Shown: piece after piece, positions 18,500 through 28,553 of the stretch | How the letters are laid out: the number at the start of each line of letters is the position of its first letter | How positions within the stretch are numbered: position 1 is the first letter of the stretch | DNA from: Saccharomonospora azurea NA-128 | Lineage (GTDB): Bacteria > Actinomycetota > Actinomycetes > Mycobacteriales > Pseudonocardiaceae | NCBI RefSeq assembly: GCF_000231055.2 | Contig: NZ_CM001466.1 | Coordinates: 2,368,018 to 2,432,017, forward strand | Direction: 5' to 3' | DNA: 64,000 bases | Translations under genes and position numbers: made by a program | The notes under the pieces: model-generated | The model's database searches: none | What the model was told of the DNA's origin: nothing | Seen by the model: only the letters and a program-made list of their open reading frames with translations

Positions 18500-18956
18500 G
18501 TCTCGAGCCGGTTCGACACACCCTCACGCGACCGCGAACGGTCTGAACCAGGATGCCCGCGGGCACCGGAGAGCACGCAGCTTTTTGCCCGATTCAGCCG
18601 ATTCGGAGACCGCGGGATCGTCGACGCCCGACACTGAGCGGGGCCCGAACCAACCCACTCGACCCCTGCCACGAACGGAGCAGAGCGGTCTAGACCCGGG
18701 TGACTCAGACCTCACTTTGGGTGAAATATTTCAGAAGGGAAACGGAGTCATAACGGCTCTCTGATCAGCGAAAATACCAGAATCGCAGAAGGTTGCGTCT
18801 CGTTACTGTGACCCACCACACGCCTACAAAGATTTCCGATCACGCTCAGGGTTACGTACCGTCGCATTTCGGTTGGCCCCGAACCGACCACGACCGGGAT
18901 TCCGCGCACCGAGCCCAGTCCGGCGGAAACCCCGGAACCGAAACCCCGAGCAACTG
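18500..18956. other. Intergenic region upstream of rpf leader
   Basis: No gene seen. The middle is unusually AT-rich for this genome. It includes TGAAATATTTCA (18722-18733), a perfect 12-bp palindrome, and may hold the rpf promoter, but I could not fix a transcription start. The sequence does not translate into anything recognisable. Confidence 0.35.
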
Positions 18957-19758
<802 letters not shown>

Positions 19759-19799
19759 TCTTCTCCGGCCACCCGCACTCGCGCCCGTACGCGCGTGCG

Positions 19800-19841
19800 G
19801 TGAAGGTCCCACCGCTGTCCCCCGGGCGGTGGGGCCTTCAC
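19800..19841 (+). terminator. Terminator after rpf
   Basis: GTGAAGG-CCCACCGC and its complement GCGGTGGG-CCTTCAC form a 15-bp stem with one unpaired base per side, about 40 nt past the rpf stop. A second hairpin, CCGCAC...GTGCGG, lies just before it (19773-19800). Confidence 0.75.
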
Positions 19842-19906
19842 CCGGCCACGAGGATTCCCGTGACAGCGCCGGATCGCGGAACGTCGACGGCGTGGTGACA
19901 TCGCCG

Positions 19907-20887
19907 CTAGGGCGAGTTCACCCACTCGTCGGTGCCGTCACCGAACCACTGGTGCTTCCACACCGGCAGGCGCGCCTTCACCTCGTCGACAAGATCGGAG
20001 CACGTGGCGAACGCCTCCGCGCGGTGGTCTGCCGCCACCGCGCACGCCAACGCGACGTCGCCGATCTCCAACGAACCGAGCCGATGGCTGACCGCCACCG
20101 CTCGGACGCCCTCGCGATGGGACACGACGTCCGACACGACCCGTGCCAGGACGTCGCCCGCCGTCGGATGTCCTTCGTAGTGCAGGGCGGTGACGGTGCG
20201 TCCCCCGTCGTGATCGCGGACCACGCCTTCGAAGGTGACGACGGCGCCCGCGCCCGAGTCCGCCACCAGGCGGGCGTGTTCCTCGACCGACAGCGGTTCC
20301 TCGGTCACGTGTGCCAGCGCGATCCGGACCTGGCCGCCGTTGCCGCTGCCCTCCGACACCGGCTGGTCGTGCGGGGCCTCCGAGGAGGCGGGTGACCCCG
20401 ACTTCGCCGATCCGGCGTGGTCTCCACCGGCGATCTGGTCGAGTGCGTGGTCCAGGACGCGGTCCAGCACCGCCAAGCCGTCCTTCACTCCGCCGCGGGA
20501 GCCGGGCAGGTTCACCACCAGCGTGCGGCCCGCGACGCCGGCACGCCCGCGCGACAGCATCGCCGTGGGCACGGCGTCCTGGCCCGCCGCCCGGATCGCG
20601 TCCGCGAGCCCGGACAGCTCCAGGTCGAGCACGCTCGCCGTGGCCTCCGGTGTGCGGTCGGTGGGCGAGACACCCGTGCCGCCCGTCGTGAGCACCAGAT
20701 CCACGTTCTCGGCCACGCACTCACGCAACGCCGTCGCGACCGGGTCGCCGTCCTCCACGATCCGAGGTTCGGCCACCTCGAACGCGCGCTGTTCGAGCCA
20801 CTCCCTGATGACCGGTCCCGTGCGGTCGGGATGAATCCCGGCCGCGGCCCGGTTCGACGCCACGATCACTCGCGCGGTCCGGCTCAT
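19907..20887 (-). CDS. MogA-MoaE fusion, molybdenum cofactor synthesis
   Basis: Bifunctional protein of 326 residues. Residues 1-155 are a MogA/MoaB domain (molybdopterin adenylyltransferase) with TTGGTGVSPTDRTPEA and the NLPGSRGG motif. About 35 polar residues link to a MoaE domain at 193-326, the large subunit of molybdopterin synthase, with VVTFEGVVRDHDGG and the catalytic-Lys region DEVKARLPVWKHQWF. In M. tuberculosis mog and moaE2 are separate neighbouring genes. The ATG at 20887 overlaps the stop of moaC (ATGA) and has AGGAGG upstream. Confidence 0.92.
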   Translation of the reverse strand: MSRTARVIVASNRAAAGIHPDRTGPVIREWLEQRAFEVAEPRIVEDGDPVATALRECVAENVDLVLTTGGTGVSPTDRTPEATASVLDLELSGLADAIRAAGQDAVPTAMLSRGRAGVAGRTLVVNLPGSRGGVKDGLAVLDRVLDHALDQIAGGDHAGSAKSGSPASSEAPHDQPVSEGSGNGGQVRIALAHVTEEPLSVEEHARLVADSGAGAVVTFEGVVRDHDGGRTVTALHYEGHPTAGDVLARVVSDVVSHREGVRAVAVSHRLGSLEIGDVALACAVAADHRAEAFATCSDLVDEVKARLPVWKHQWFGDGTDEWVNSP

Positions 20888-21389
20888 GAGTCCTCCTGGG
20901 TCCCGTCCTCGTGCGTCGCCGAGTCGGCGCGACGCCACAGTCCGGACTTCCCGCCCTCCTTGCGCACCAGCCTCACCCCGTCGAGCGTCGCCTCCGGGTC
21001 CACGGCCTTGATCATGTCGTGGAGGGCGAGCCCCGCCACGGCGACCGCGGTCAGGGCCTCCATCTCGACCCCGGTGCGGTCACTCGTCTTGGCGACGGCG
21101 GTGATGGCCACGCTGTCGACCCCGAGGTCGAAGTCGATGTCCACCTTGGTGAGGGCGATCTGGTGACAGAGCGGGATCAACTCGGAGGTCCGCTTGGCGC
21201 CCATGATGCCCGCGATGCGGGCGGTGGCCAGCGCATCGCCCTTGGGGAGGCCACCCTCTGCCAGCAGTCCGAGGACCTCGGCCGTCGTGCGCACCGTGCC
21301 GGACGCCACCGCGGTGCGGGCGGTGACGTTCTTCGCGGAGACGTCGACCATCCGGGCCGAACCCGAGTCGTCGACGTGGCTCAGTTCAC

Positions 21390-21393
<4 letters not shown>
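20884..21393 (-). CDS. moaC: Cyclic pyranopterin monophosphate synthase
   Basis: Converts 3',8-cyclo-GTP to cyclic pyranopterin monophosphate. 169 residues. Conserved segments ARMVDVSAKNVTARTAVASG, KGDALATARIAGIMGAKRTSELIPLCHQ, GVEMEALTAVAVAGLALHDMIKA and the C-terminal KSGLWRR. The GTG start overlaps the TGA of malic enzyme and also has TAGTCT 7 nt upstream, so it may be expressed both by readthrough and from its own leaderless promoter. Followed by the MogA-MoaE fusion. Confidence 0.95.
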
Positions 21394-22790
<1,397 letters not shown>

Positions 22791-22900
22791 GGGTCTCCCC
22801 CCGCATCAATGAATGCCGCTGGATTCGCGGGAAAAGCCTATCGGCATGCGGGAGGTCACATTCGGCCGGATGGGTGACTCGTCAGTAACCTCTCGGCGGA

Positions 22901-23086
22901 CTACGCCGACCTGTTGATCTCCGTCTCGGGGTGCACGTACGGCACGGTGTCGAGCGGGAAGGTCACCTCACCGAACGGCGAGAGCGCGCCCTGCCGGTCG
23001 GCCGCGAGCTCGGTGACAGCGTGCTCGGCGTCCGGCCACTCCGGGTCGATCCGATGCCGCAGCTTGTCCTTGTCGGCCTTGGCCAC
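22901..23086 (-). CDS. Small conserved-looking acidic protein
   Basis: Hypothetical, 61 residues, soluble, charged (AKADKDKLRHRIDPEWPDAEHAVTELAAD). No family recognised. The GTG at 23086 was chosen for its GGAGGAC ribosome site 4 nt upstream; an in-frame ATG at 23122 would add 12 residues. Codon use is typical and the reading is free of internal stops, but evidence beyond that is thin. Divergent from the helicase-associated gene at 23164. Confidence 0.55.
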   Translation of the reverse strand: MAKADKDKLRHRIDPEWPDAEHAVTELAADRQGALSPFGEVTFPLDTVPYVHPETEINRSA

Positions 23087-23150
23087 GTCGTCCTCCATGT
23101 ACTCGACCAAACGACTGACCATAGTGTGCCCGATGCCGGGGGCCGAAGGA

Positions 23151-23156
23151 TATGGT
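23151..23156 (+). promoter_or_regulatory. -10 element of a leaderless promoter
   Basis: TATGGT ends 7 nt before the ATG at 23164. It selects this ATG rather than the ATG at 23152, which lies inside the element. Confidence 0.55.
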
Positions 23157-23163
23157 GGTGGCG

Positions 23164-25413
23164 ATGGCCGCCTCCTCGCTCGCGGACTGGCTGCGTTCCC
23201 TGCCTGACGACGCGCTGGCCGATCTGCTGCGCGCGCGGCGTGATCTCGCCACCCCTCCCCCCGCCAACTCCGACGTGCTGGCCACCCGTGCCGGGACGGC
23301 CGGTTCGGTCGCGCGGGCCTGCGAGAACCTCGACAACGCGGCCCTCGCCGTGCTCGAGACGCTGCTGGTGGCCGGTGCGGACGAAACGCCCGTGAGCGTC
23401 GAACGGCTCGCGCGGCTCCTCCCCGTCGTGCCTTCGAACGCGCTCGATCGGCTGCGCTCGCTCGCCCTCGCGTGGGGACCGGACGAGGCCGTGTGCGTGC
23501 CCGCCGCGGCGCGCGAGGTGTTCGGACCGTTCCCGGGCGGCCTGGGTGCCTCGTCCGCGGAGCTCGCCGGCCTCGACCCGGACGTGGTCGCGGCGCGGCT
23601 GGCCGACGTGGGCGAGGACGAGCAGGCACTGCTGTCCACCCTGTCGAGCGGGTCACCACTCGGACGCACCCGTGACGCGGCCACCGACGTACCGCTGGAC
23701 GAGGCCGTCACACCCGTGCAGAAACTGCTGGCCCGGGGCCTGCTGCTGCGGCGCGACGCGCAGACCGTCGAGCTGCCCCGCGAGGTGGGGCTCGCCCTGC
23801 GCGGCGGCCTCGTCGTCGACCGCGCGGCCCTGACCGAGCCCGAGCTCCCCGTCGAGCACCACGAGCAGTCCCGAGTGGACGCCGCCGCCGCGGGTGAGGC
23901 GATGGAGTTCCTCCGGCACGCCGAAACGCTGCTGCGCACGTGGTCGCACCAGCCGCCACCCGTGTTGAAGTCCGGCGGCCTCGGCGTGCGCGAGCTGCGC
24001 CGACTCGCCCGCGACCTGGACGTCGACGAACGTCGCGCCACGCTGCTGGTGGAGCTCGTCGTCGGGGCGGGCCTCGTCGCCTCGGACGAGAGCACCTCAC
24101 CGGAGTGGGTGCCCACGATGCTGACCGACTCCTGGCTCTCGACCCCGCCGTCCGGCCGCTGGCTGACGCTCGCCCACGCGTGGTTGGACCTGCCGCGGAT
24201 GCCCGGGCTCGCCGGCGGCCGGGACGCGCGCGACAAGGTCGTCGTGCCGCTGTCGGAAGAGCTGCGCAGGCCACTGGCACCCGCGATGCGTCGTCGCGTG
24301 CTGAGTACGCTCGCCGACCTCCCCGGTGGCGCCGGTGTCGCGGTCGACGACCTCGTCGCGTTGCTGGCCTGGCGGGCGCCCCGCAAGGGCGGCCGGGCCC
24401 GCGACACAGCCGTGCGCGACACGATGTCCGAGGCCACCGCTCTCGGCGTCGTGGCGCTCGGAGCCCTCACCACCGCCGGAAGTGCGCTCCTGGACGGCGA
24501 TCAGCACGGCGCGGCGGCGGCGATGGCCGACGCTCTCCCCGAACCGGTGGATCACGTCCTCGTGCAGGCCGACCTCACCGTCGTCGCGCCAGGCCCCCTG
24601 GAGCCCGATCTCGCCCGCATGATCGAGGCCGTCGCCGACGTCGAGTCGGCCGGACACGCCACGATGTACCGCGTCGGCGAGACCTCCGTGCGCCGCGCGC
24701 TCGACAGCGGCCGCACCGCCGACGAGCTGCACGAACTCTTCCGCACCCGGTCGCGGACCCCCGTGCCGCAGTCGCTGTCGTACCTCATCGACGACGTCGC
24801 CAGGCGGCACGGGCGGCTGCGCGGCGGCGTGGCGTCGTCGTTCCTGCGCTGCGACGACGAAGTGCTGTTGACCGAGGTCATGAGCACCCCGGCCGCCACC
24901 GAACTGGAGCTGCGCCGGATCGCGCCGACCGTGGTCGTCAGCCCGTTCCCGTTGGCGGAGGTACTGGACACCCTGCGCGCGGCCGGGTTCGCACCCGCCG
25001 CGGAGGGCCCGGACGGGCGGATCCTCGACCTCAGGCCGAGCGGACGGCGCATCCCGGCGCGCAGCCGCCCGTCGCGGCGGACCGAGCCGAGCCGGGTCGG
25101 TCCCCTCGGAGCGGACCAGCTCACCGCCGTCGTCGCACACGTGCGTGCCGGCGACAAGGCCGCCCGCAGCCGGAAGGGGTCGATGGTGCGCCTGCCCGCG
25201 GGCGGCGGAGCGGACACCTCGGCCACCATGGCGTTGCTGTCGGCCGCCGCGCGGGATCAGCGGGAGGTCTGGATCGGCTTCGTCGACTCGCACGGCACCG
25301 CCACCCAACGCGTGCTCACCCCGGTGCGGGTCGGCGCCGGGATGCTGGAGACGAGCACCGGCGAGCGGTATCCGCTGCACCGCATCACGTCGGCCGCGCT
25401 CGTGGAGGAGTGA
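23164..25413 (+). CDS. Helicase-associated protein (Helicase_C_3 type), XPB partner
   Basis: Large soluble protein of 749 residues with no Walker A or DEAD motif of its own. The N-terminal half has repeated winged-helix-like segments. The middle to C-terminal part matches the helicase-associated domain found beside XPB genes (HVLVQADLTVVAPGPLEPDLARMIEAVADVESAGHATMYRVGETSVRRALDSG). The end (VWIGFVDSHGTATQRVLTPVRVG) is a WYL-like beta domain. The M. tuberculosis homologue Rv0862c is adjacent to xpb Rv0861c; here xpb is 14 kb away on the same strand. A role in XPB-linked DNA processing is inferred from that linkage. Confidence 0.8.
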   Translation: MAASSLADWLRSLPDDALADLLRARRDLATPPPANSDVLATRAGTAGSVARACENLDNAALAVLETLLVAGADETPVSVERLARLLPVVPSNALDRLRSLALAWGPDEAVCVPAAAREVFGPFPGGLGASSAELAGLDPDVVAARLADVGEDEQALLSTLSSGSPLGRTRDAATDVPLDEAVTPVQKLLARGLLLRRDAQTVELPREVGLALRGGLVVDRAALTEPELPVEHHEQSRVDAAAAGEAMEFLRHAETLLRTWSHQPPPVLKSGGLGVRELRRLARDLDVDERRATLLVELVVGAGLVASDESTSPEWVPTMLTDSWLSTPPSGRWLTLAHAWLDLPRMPGLAGGRDARDKVVVPLSEELRRPLAPAMRRRVLSTLADLPGGAGVAVDDLVALLAWRAPRKGGRARDTAVRDTMSEATALGVVALGALTTAGSALLDGDQHGAAAAMADALPEPVDHVLVQADLTVVAPGPLEPDLARMIEAVADVESAGHATMYRVGETSVRRALDSGRTADELHELFRTRSRTPVPQSLSYLIDDVARRHGRLRGGVASSFLRCDDEVLLTEVMSTPAATELELRRIAPTVVVSPFPLAEVLDTLRAAGFAPAAEGPDGRILDLRPSGRRIPARSRPSRRTEPSRVGPLGADQLTAVVAHVRAGDKAARSRKGSMVRLPAGGGADTSATMALLSAAARDQREVWIGFVDSHGTATQRVLTPVRVGAGMLETSTGERYPLHRITSAALVEE

Positions 25414-25422
25414 GCACGCGGC

Positions 25423-25485
25423 GTACGGGAAGCGCGGACACGCGTGCGCAGCCTGCGGACACGCGTGCGTGGCACGCGGACACGG
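25423..25485. repeat. 21-bp-periodic intergenic repeat, copy A
   Basis: Leader GTACGGGAA is followed by three units with core GCGGACACG starting at 25434, 25455 and 25476, exactly 21 bp apart; the first two extend to GCGGACACGCGTGCG. The element lies between the convergent helicase-associated and DUF742 genes. It marks the left edge of the 14-kb accessory block. Confidence 0.85.
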
Positions 25486-25503
25486 TGTCGACAGGGACGG
25501 CGG

Positions 25504-26073
25504 TTACAGGGAGCGCAGGCCGTTCAGGATGCGCTGCATGAAATCGCGGGAGCCCTGGTCGGCCAGGACGAATCCCGGGCGCTGGATCTCCACCGCGCGC
25601 GCCTCGGAGAGGTCGTCCACCAGCACCTTCACCACACCCAACGGCAGCCGGGCGAACGCCGCGATCTCCGCCACCGAGTGCACGTCCACGCACAGGTCGC
25701 AGATGAACCGCTGCTCCGGCGACACCACACCCTCGTAGCGCCGTCCGCTCTCGGTGGTCACCACCAGGGCTTCGAGCGCGAGCTCCTTCGCCGGCTTCGT
25801 CCGCCCCCCGGTGCGGGCGTACGGGCGGACCAGCGACCGGTGGGTGAAGTGCGGCGGCGCCGGCGCCTTCCTCGGCTGCGCCGGGACACCCGCGGGCGGG
25901 CGCGGGGCCCTGGGCGTTCCGGCCGACAGACCCGCCCCCGTTTGGTCACGCACCCGTCGAGCGAGGTGCGTGACCCCGGAGACCAGGCTCAGGTCGAACT
26001 TGCTGGGCTGGTCGAACGCCTCTCTGTCGGTGGGCTTGTTCAGCGCCTCCCACTCGTCCACGCCCTCACCCAC
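25504..26073 (-). CDS. DUF742 protein, second copy (CvnC-like)
   Basis: 189 residues. Residues 1-85 are a variable, Pro-rich region. Residues 84-189 are the DUF742 domain: [47 protein letters not shown], and the end [15 protein letters not shown]742 proteins are winged-helix-like partners of conservon GTPases. It overlaps the upstream Roadblock gene by 8 nt. No GTPase gene follows, so this pair may work with the GTPase at 26598. Confidence 0.9.
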   Translation of the reverse strand: MGEGVDEWEALNKPTDREAFDQPSKFDLSLVSGVTHLARRVRDQTGAGLSAGTPRAPRPPAGVPAQPRKAPAPPHFTHRSLVRPYARTGGRTKPAKELALEALVVTTESGRRYEGVVSPEQRFICDLCVDVHSVAEIAAFARLPLGVVKVLVDDLSEARAVEIQRPGFVLADQGSRDFMQRILNGLRSL

Positions 26074-26485
26074 GCACGCCGCCCGAGAGCTGCGCCCGCA
26101 GTTCGGGCGTGAGCTGCTGCCCCACCCGGTCGACGAGCAGGGTCATCTCGTAGGCGACCGTGCCGATGTCGGAGCCGGGGGACGCGAGCACGGCCAGGCA
26201 GGAACCGTCGCTGATCGACATGAGGAACAGGTACCCGTTCTCCATCTCGACCACGGTCTGGTTCACGACACCTCCGTCGAAACAACGCGCGGCGCCGTGC
26301 GTCAACGACACGAGTCCGGACGCGACCGCCGACAGCTGCTCCGCCCGAGCCTCGGGCAAGCCCTGCGAGCTCGCGAGCAGTAGCCCGTCGGCCGACACCA
26401 CCACGGCGTGCGCCGCGCCCGGCACCCGGCGCACGAAATCCGTGATCAGCCAACCGAAGTCGCCCTTGTGGGCTGATGCGGTCAC
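26066..26485 (-). CDS. Roadblock/LC7 protein, second copy (CvnB-like)
   Basis: 139-residue Roadblock/LC7 protein, probably a dimer that binds or activates the conservon GTPase. Core: [31 protein letters not shown], then [25 protein letters not shown]. The GTG at 26485 has AGGAGGG 5 nt upstream; a longer frame to 26539 adds 18 unlikely residues. It is 112 nt downstream of the GTPase gene and closely similar to the first Roadblock protein at 28095. Confidence 0.92.
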   Translation of the reverse strand: MTASAHKGDFGWLITDFVRRVPGAAHAVVVSADGLLLASSQGLPEARAEQLSAVASGLVSLTHGAARCFDGGVVNQTVVEMENGYLFLMSISDGSCLAVLASPGSDIGTVAYEMTLLVDRVGQQLTPELRAQLSGGVRG

Positions 26486-26597
26486 AGTCCCTCCTAGCCT
26501 CCCGCCCCGCTGTAGCGGCAAGACTATTAGCCTGGTCAATCCTGTCGAGCCCGATTCCCCCGACCGCCAGGCTCAATCACGCCGGTGGCCCAACGCA

Positions 26598-27206
26598 TCA
26601 CCCCGCCCGCAGCGCCATGTCATGAGCGATGGCGTGCTGGACGATCGAGATGAGCACCTGCTTGGCCGATTCCCGGTCCCGCGCGTCACAGGCCATGATC
26701 GGCACCGAGGGCGAGATGGTCAACGCGTGGCGGACGTCCTCGATCTGGTGGTGCAACAGCCGGTCGAAGCAGTTGATCGCCACGACGTAGGGCAGCTTGC
26801 GGTTCTCGAAGAAGTCGATCGACGGGAAGGCGTCCGCGAGCCGCCTGGTGTCGACCATCACCACCGCACCGATGGCACCGTGCGCGAGGTCGTCCCACAT
26901 GAACCAGAAGCGATGCTGGCCCGGCGTGCCGAAGATGTACAGCACCAGGTCGGAGTCCAGCGTGATTCTGCCGAAGTCCATCGCGACCGTGGTGGTCATC
27001 TTGTTCGGCGTCTGCGACAGGTCGTCGACCGAAACGCTCGCTTCGGTCATGGACGCCTCGGTGGTCAGAGGGTCGATCTCCGACACAGCCCCGACGAGCG
27101 TCGTCTTCCCCACACCGAAACCACCGGCGACCACGATCTTGGCCGACTGGGTCGGGCCTGACGCCGCCGGCGGAGCAGCGGACGCGTCAAATTCTCCGAA
27201 GCCCAC
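26598..27206 (-). CDS. Conservon small GTPase (CvnD)
   Basis: MglA/Ras-like GTPase of 202 residues. P-loop GGFGVGKTT near residue 28, switch region with TTTVAMDFGRI, switch II FGTPGQHRFWFMWDDL, and a base-recognition segment INCFD in place of canonical NKxD. Such GTPases are the output of conservons, G-protein-like modules with a membrane sensor kinase. Its start overlaps the upstream DUF742 gene by 20 nt, so translation is coupled. Confidence 0.93.
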   Translation of the reverse strand: MGFGEFDASAAPPAASGPTQSAKIVVAGGFGVGKTTLVGAVSEIDPLTTEASMTEASVSVDDLSQTPNKMTTTVAMDFGRITLDSDLVLYIFGTPGQHRFWFMWDDLAHGAIGAVVMVDTRRLADAFPSIDFFENRKLPYVVAINCFDRLLHHQIEDVRHALTISPSVPIMACDARDRESAKQVLISIVQHAIAHDMALRAG

Positions 27207-28002
27207 TGAGAACCCTTTCCATGAACTCGATACTGGGCCGGTCTCCCACCATGGAGGAGGAGGCGGAGTGCACGAGCACTAGACCGAGACCGGCAACGTC
27301 ACCAACGAGGATTCGTACGACACCGAGCGGCATCTTGAGCAACGCGGCTACTTCGGCGACCGACCTGGTGTCGAGGCACAGCCCGCAGATGGAGCGGTGT
27401 TCGGGCACGCGCACGCGCTCCAGCCGCCTGCCCCGCTCGCTGGTGGAGATCAGGGCCTCTATGGCCAGGTCGTAGTCCGGCTTCGTCCGGCCTCGGGTGC
27501 GGAAGTACGGGCGCACGAGACCCGACGACTCCTCCGGCTCGACGTCCCTCGGGTGCCGGGGCAGCGAGGGACGCGACAACTCACCGGACCCGGGTCCCGC
27601 ATCGTAGGCACCGGTGTCGTAGGAACCCGTGTCGTAGGAGCCCGTGTCGTAGGAGCCGGTGTCGCGGGCGCGGCGTCCGTAGCCGTGACCGCGATCGTCG
27701 TAACCCGACGTGGCCTCGTCGGAGAATCCGCCGCCACCCATTCCGTACAGTTCGGCGCCGGGACCGGAGAACAACGAGGAACGGCTGTAGTCGGCGAGGT
27801 CGAAGTCCGCCGGCCCCGGGGAGTCGAGCCCCCCGGAACGCAACCACTCCCCCGTGTCGAGCGGGTCGTCGACTCTCCTCGACGGGCGTCGCCCGCGGCC
27901 TCCGCGGCCCGAGAACGCCGCGTCCTCCGGCTCGCTCGGCCAACCCCCAGTCACACGGTCTCTGTCGAGCCGTCGATCACCTCGTGAGTGCCCGGTATCC
28001 AC
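27187..28002 (-). CDS. DUF742 protein of the conservon (CvnC), long form
   Basis: 271 residues. The DUF742 domain is at about 165-271 (LVRPYFRTRGRTKPDYDLAIEALIST, SICGLCLDTRSVAEVAALLKMPLGVVRILVGDVA). The N-terminal 160 residues are disordered, Arg/Gly/Asp-rich, and contain a tandem five-residue repeat (DTGSY four times, last copy DTGAY). GTG start with a GGAGA ribosome site. It is 92 nt behind the first Roadblock gene and overlaps the GTPase by 20 nt. Confidence 0.9.
   Translation of the reverse strand: MDTGHSRGDRRLDRDRVTGGWPSEPEDAAFSGRGGRGRRPSRRVDDPLDTGEWLRSGGLDSPGPADFDLADYSRSSLFSGPGAELYGMGGGGFSDEATSGYDDRGHGYGRRARDTGSYDTGSYDTGSYDTGAYDAGPGSGELSRPSLPRHPRDVEPEESSGLVRPYFRTRGRTKPDYDLAIEALISTSERGRRLERVRVPEHRSICGLCLDTRSVAEVAALLKMPLGVVRILVGDVAGLGLVLVHSASSSMVGDRPSIEFMERVLSGLRRI
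27593..27666. repeat. 15-bp tandem repeat inside cvnC
   Basis: In-frame minisatellite with unit equivalent to GGTGTCGTAGGA(A/G)CC, coding DTGSY on the minus strand, about four copies. The unit length is a multiple of three, so copy-number change keeps the frame and would only lengthen the disordered arm. Confidence 0.75.
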
Positions 28003-28094
28003 GGCGGTCTCCTCAGTGTGTTGTCACCGAACTGCGTTGTCTCACGGAAACTGCGTTGCTTGATGTCGAAGCGCTGTCTCGGAACCCGGATGTC

Positions 28095-28550
28095 CTACCG
28101 GCGCGAGCCCTGGAGCTGCGCCCTCAATTCCGGCGTCATCTGCTGGCCGACGCGATCCACCAGGAGCGTCATCTCGTAGACGACGAGCCCGATGTCACTG
28201 TCCGGAGCGCCGAGTACCGCGAGGCAGGAGCCGTCGGACACCGACATGAGGAACAGGAACCCGTTCGCCATCTCGACGACGGTCTGCGCGACGGGGCCAC
28301 CCTCGAACACCTGCGCCGCACCGCGCGCCAGGCTCGTGAGTCCCGACGCGACCGCCGCGAGTTGGTCGGCCCTGTCCTTGGGCAGGCCACGCGAAGCCGC
28401 CAACAGCAGCCCGTCCGCGGAGACGACCACGGCATGGGCGGCACCGGGAACCCGGTGCACGAAGTCGGTGATGAGCCAAGCGAAGCTGCCTTGCTGTCCG
28501 GAGTTGCCCTTTTTCGGCGCACCCGGATGCGCTGAACCCGCGCGTGTCAA
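28095..28550 (-). CDS. Roadblock/LC7 protein of the conservon (CvnB)
   Basis: 151 residues. Core [31 protein letters not shown] and [25 protein letters not shown], then [22 protein letters not shown]. Same family and clearly paralogous to the copy at 26066. Expected to bridge the sensor kinase and the GTPase. It starts 3 nt after the kinase stop, so the two are coupled. Confidence 0.93.
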   Translation of the reverse strand: MTRAGSAHPGAPKKGNSGQQGSFAWLITDFVHRVPGAAHAVVVSADGLLLAASRGLPKDRADQLAAVASGLTSLARGAAQVFEGGPVAQTVVEMANGFLFLMSVSDGSCLAVLGAPDSDIGLVVYEMTLLVDRVGQQMTPELRAQLQGSRR

Positions 28551-28553
28551 CTT

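Noticed and set aside
18790-18830. CRP/GlxR- or MtrA-like site (TGTGACCCACCACA; GTTAC-T-GTGAC)
   Set aside because: Half-site spacing does not fit either consensus.
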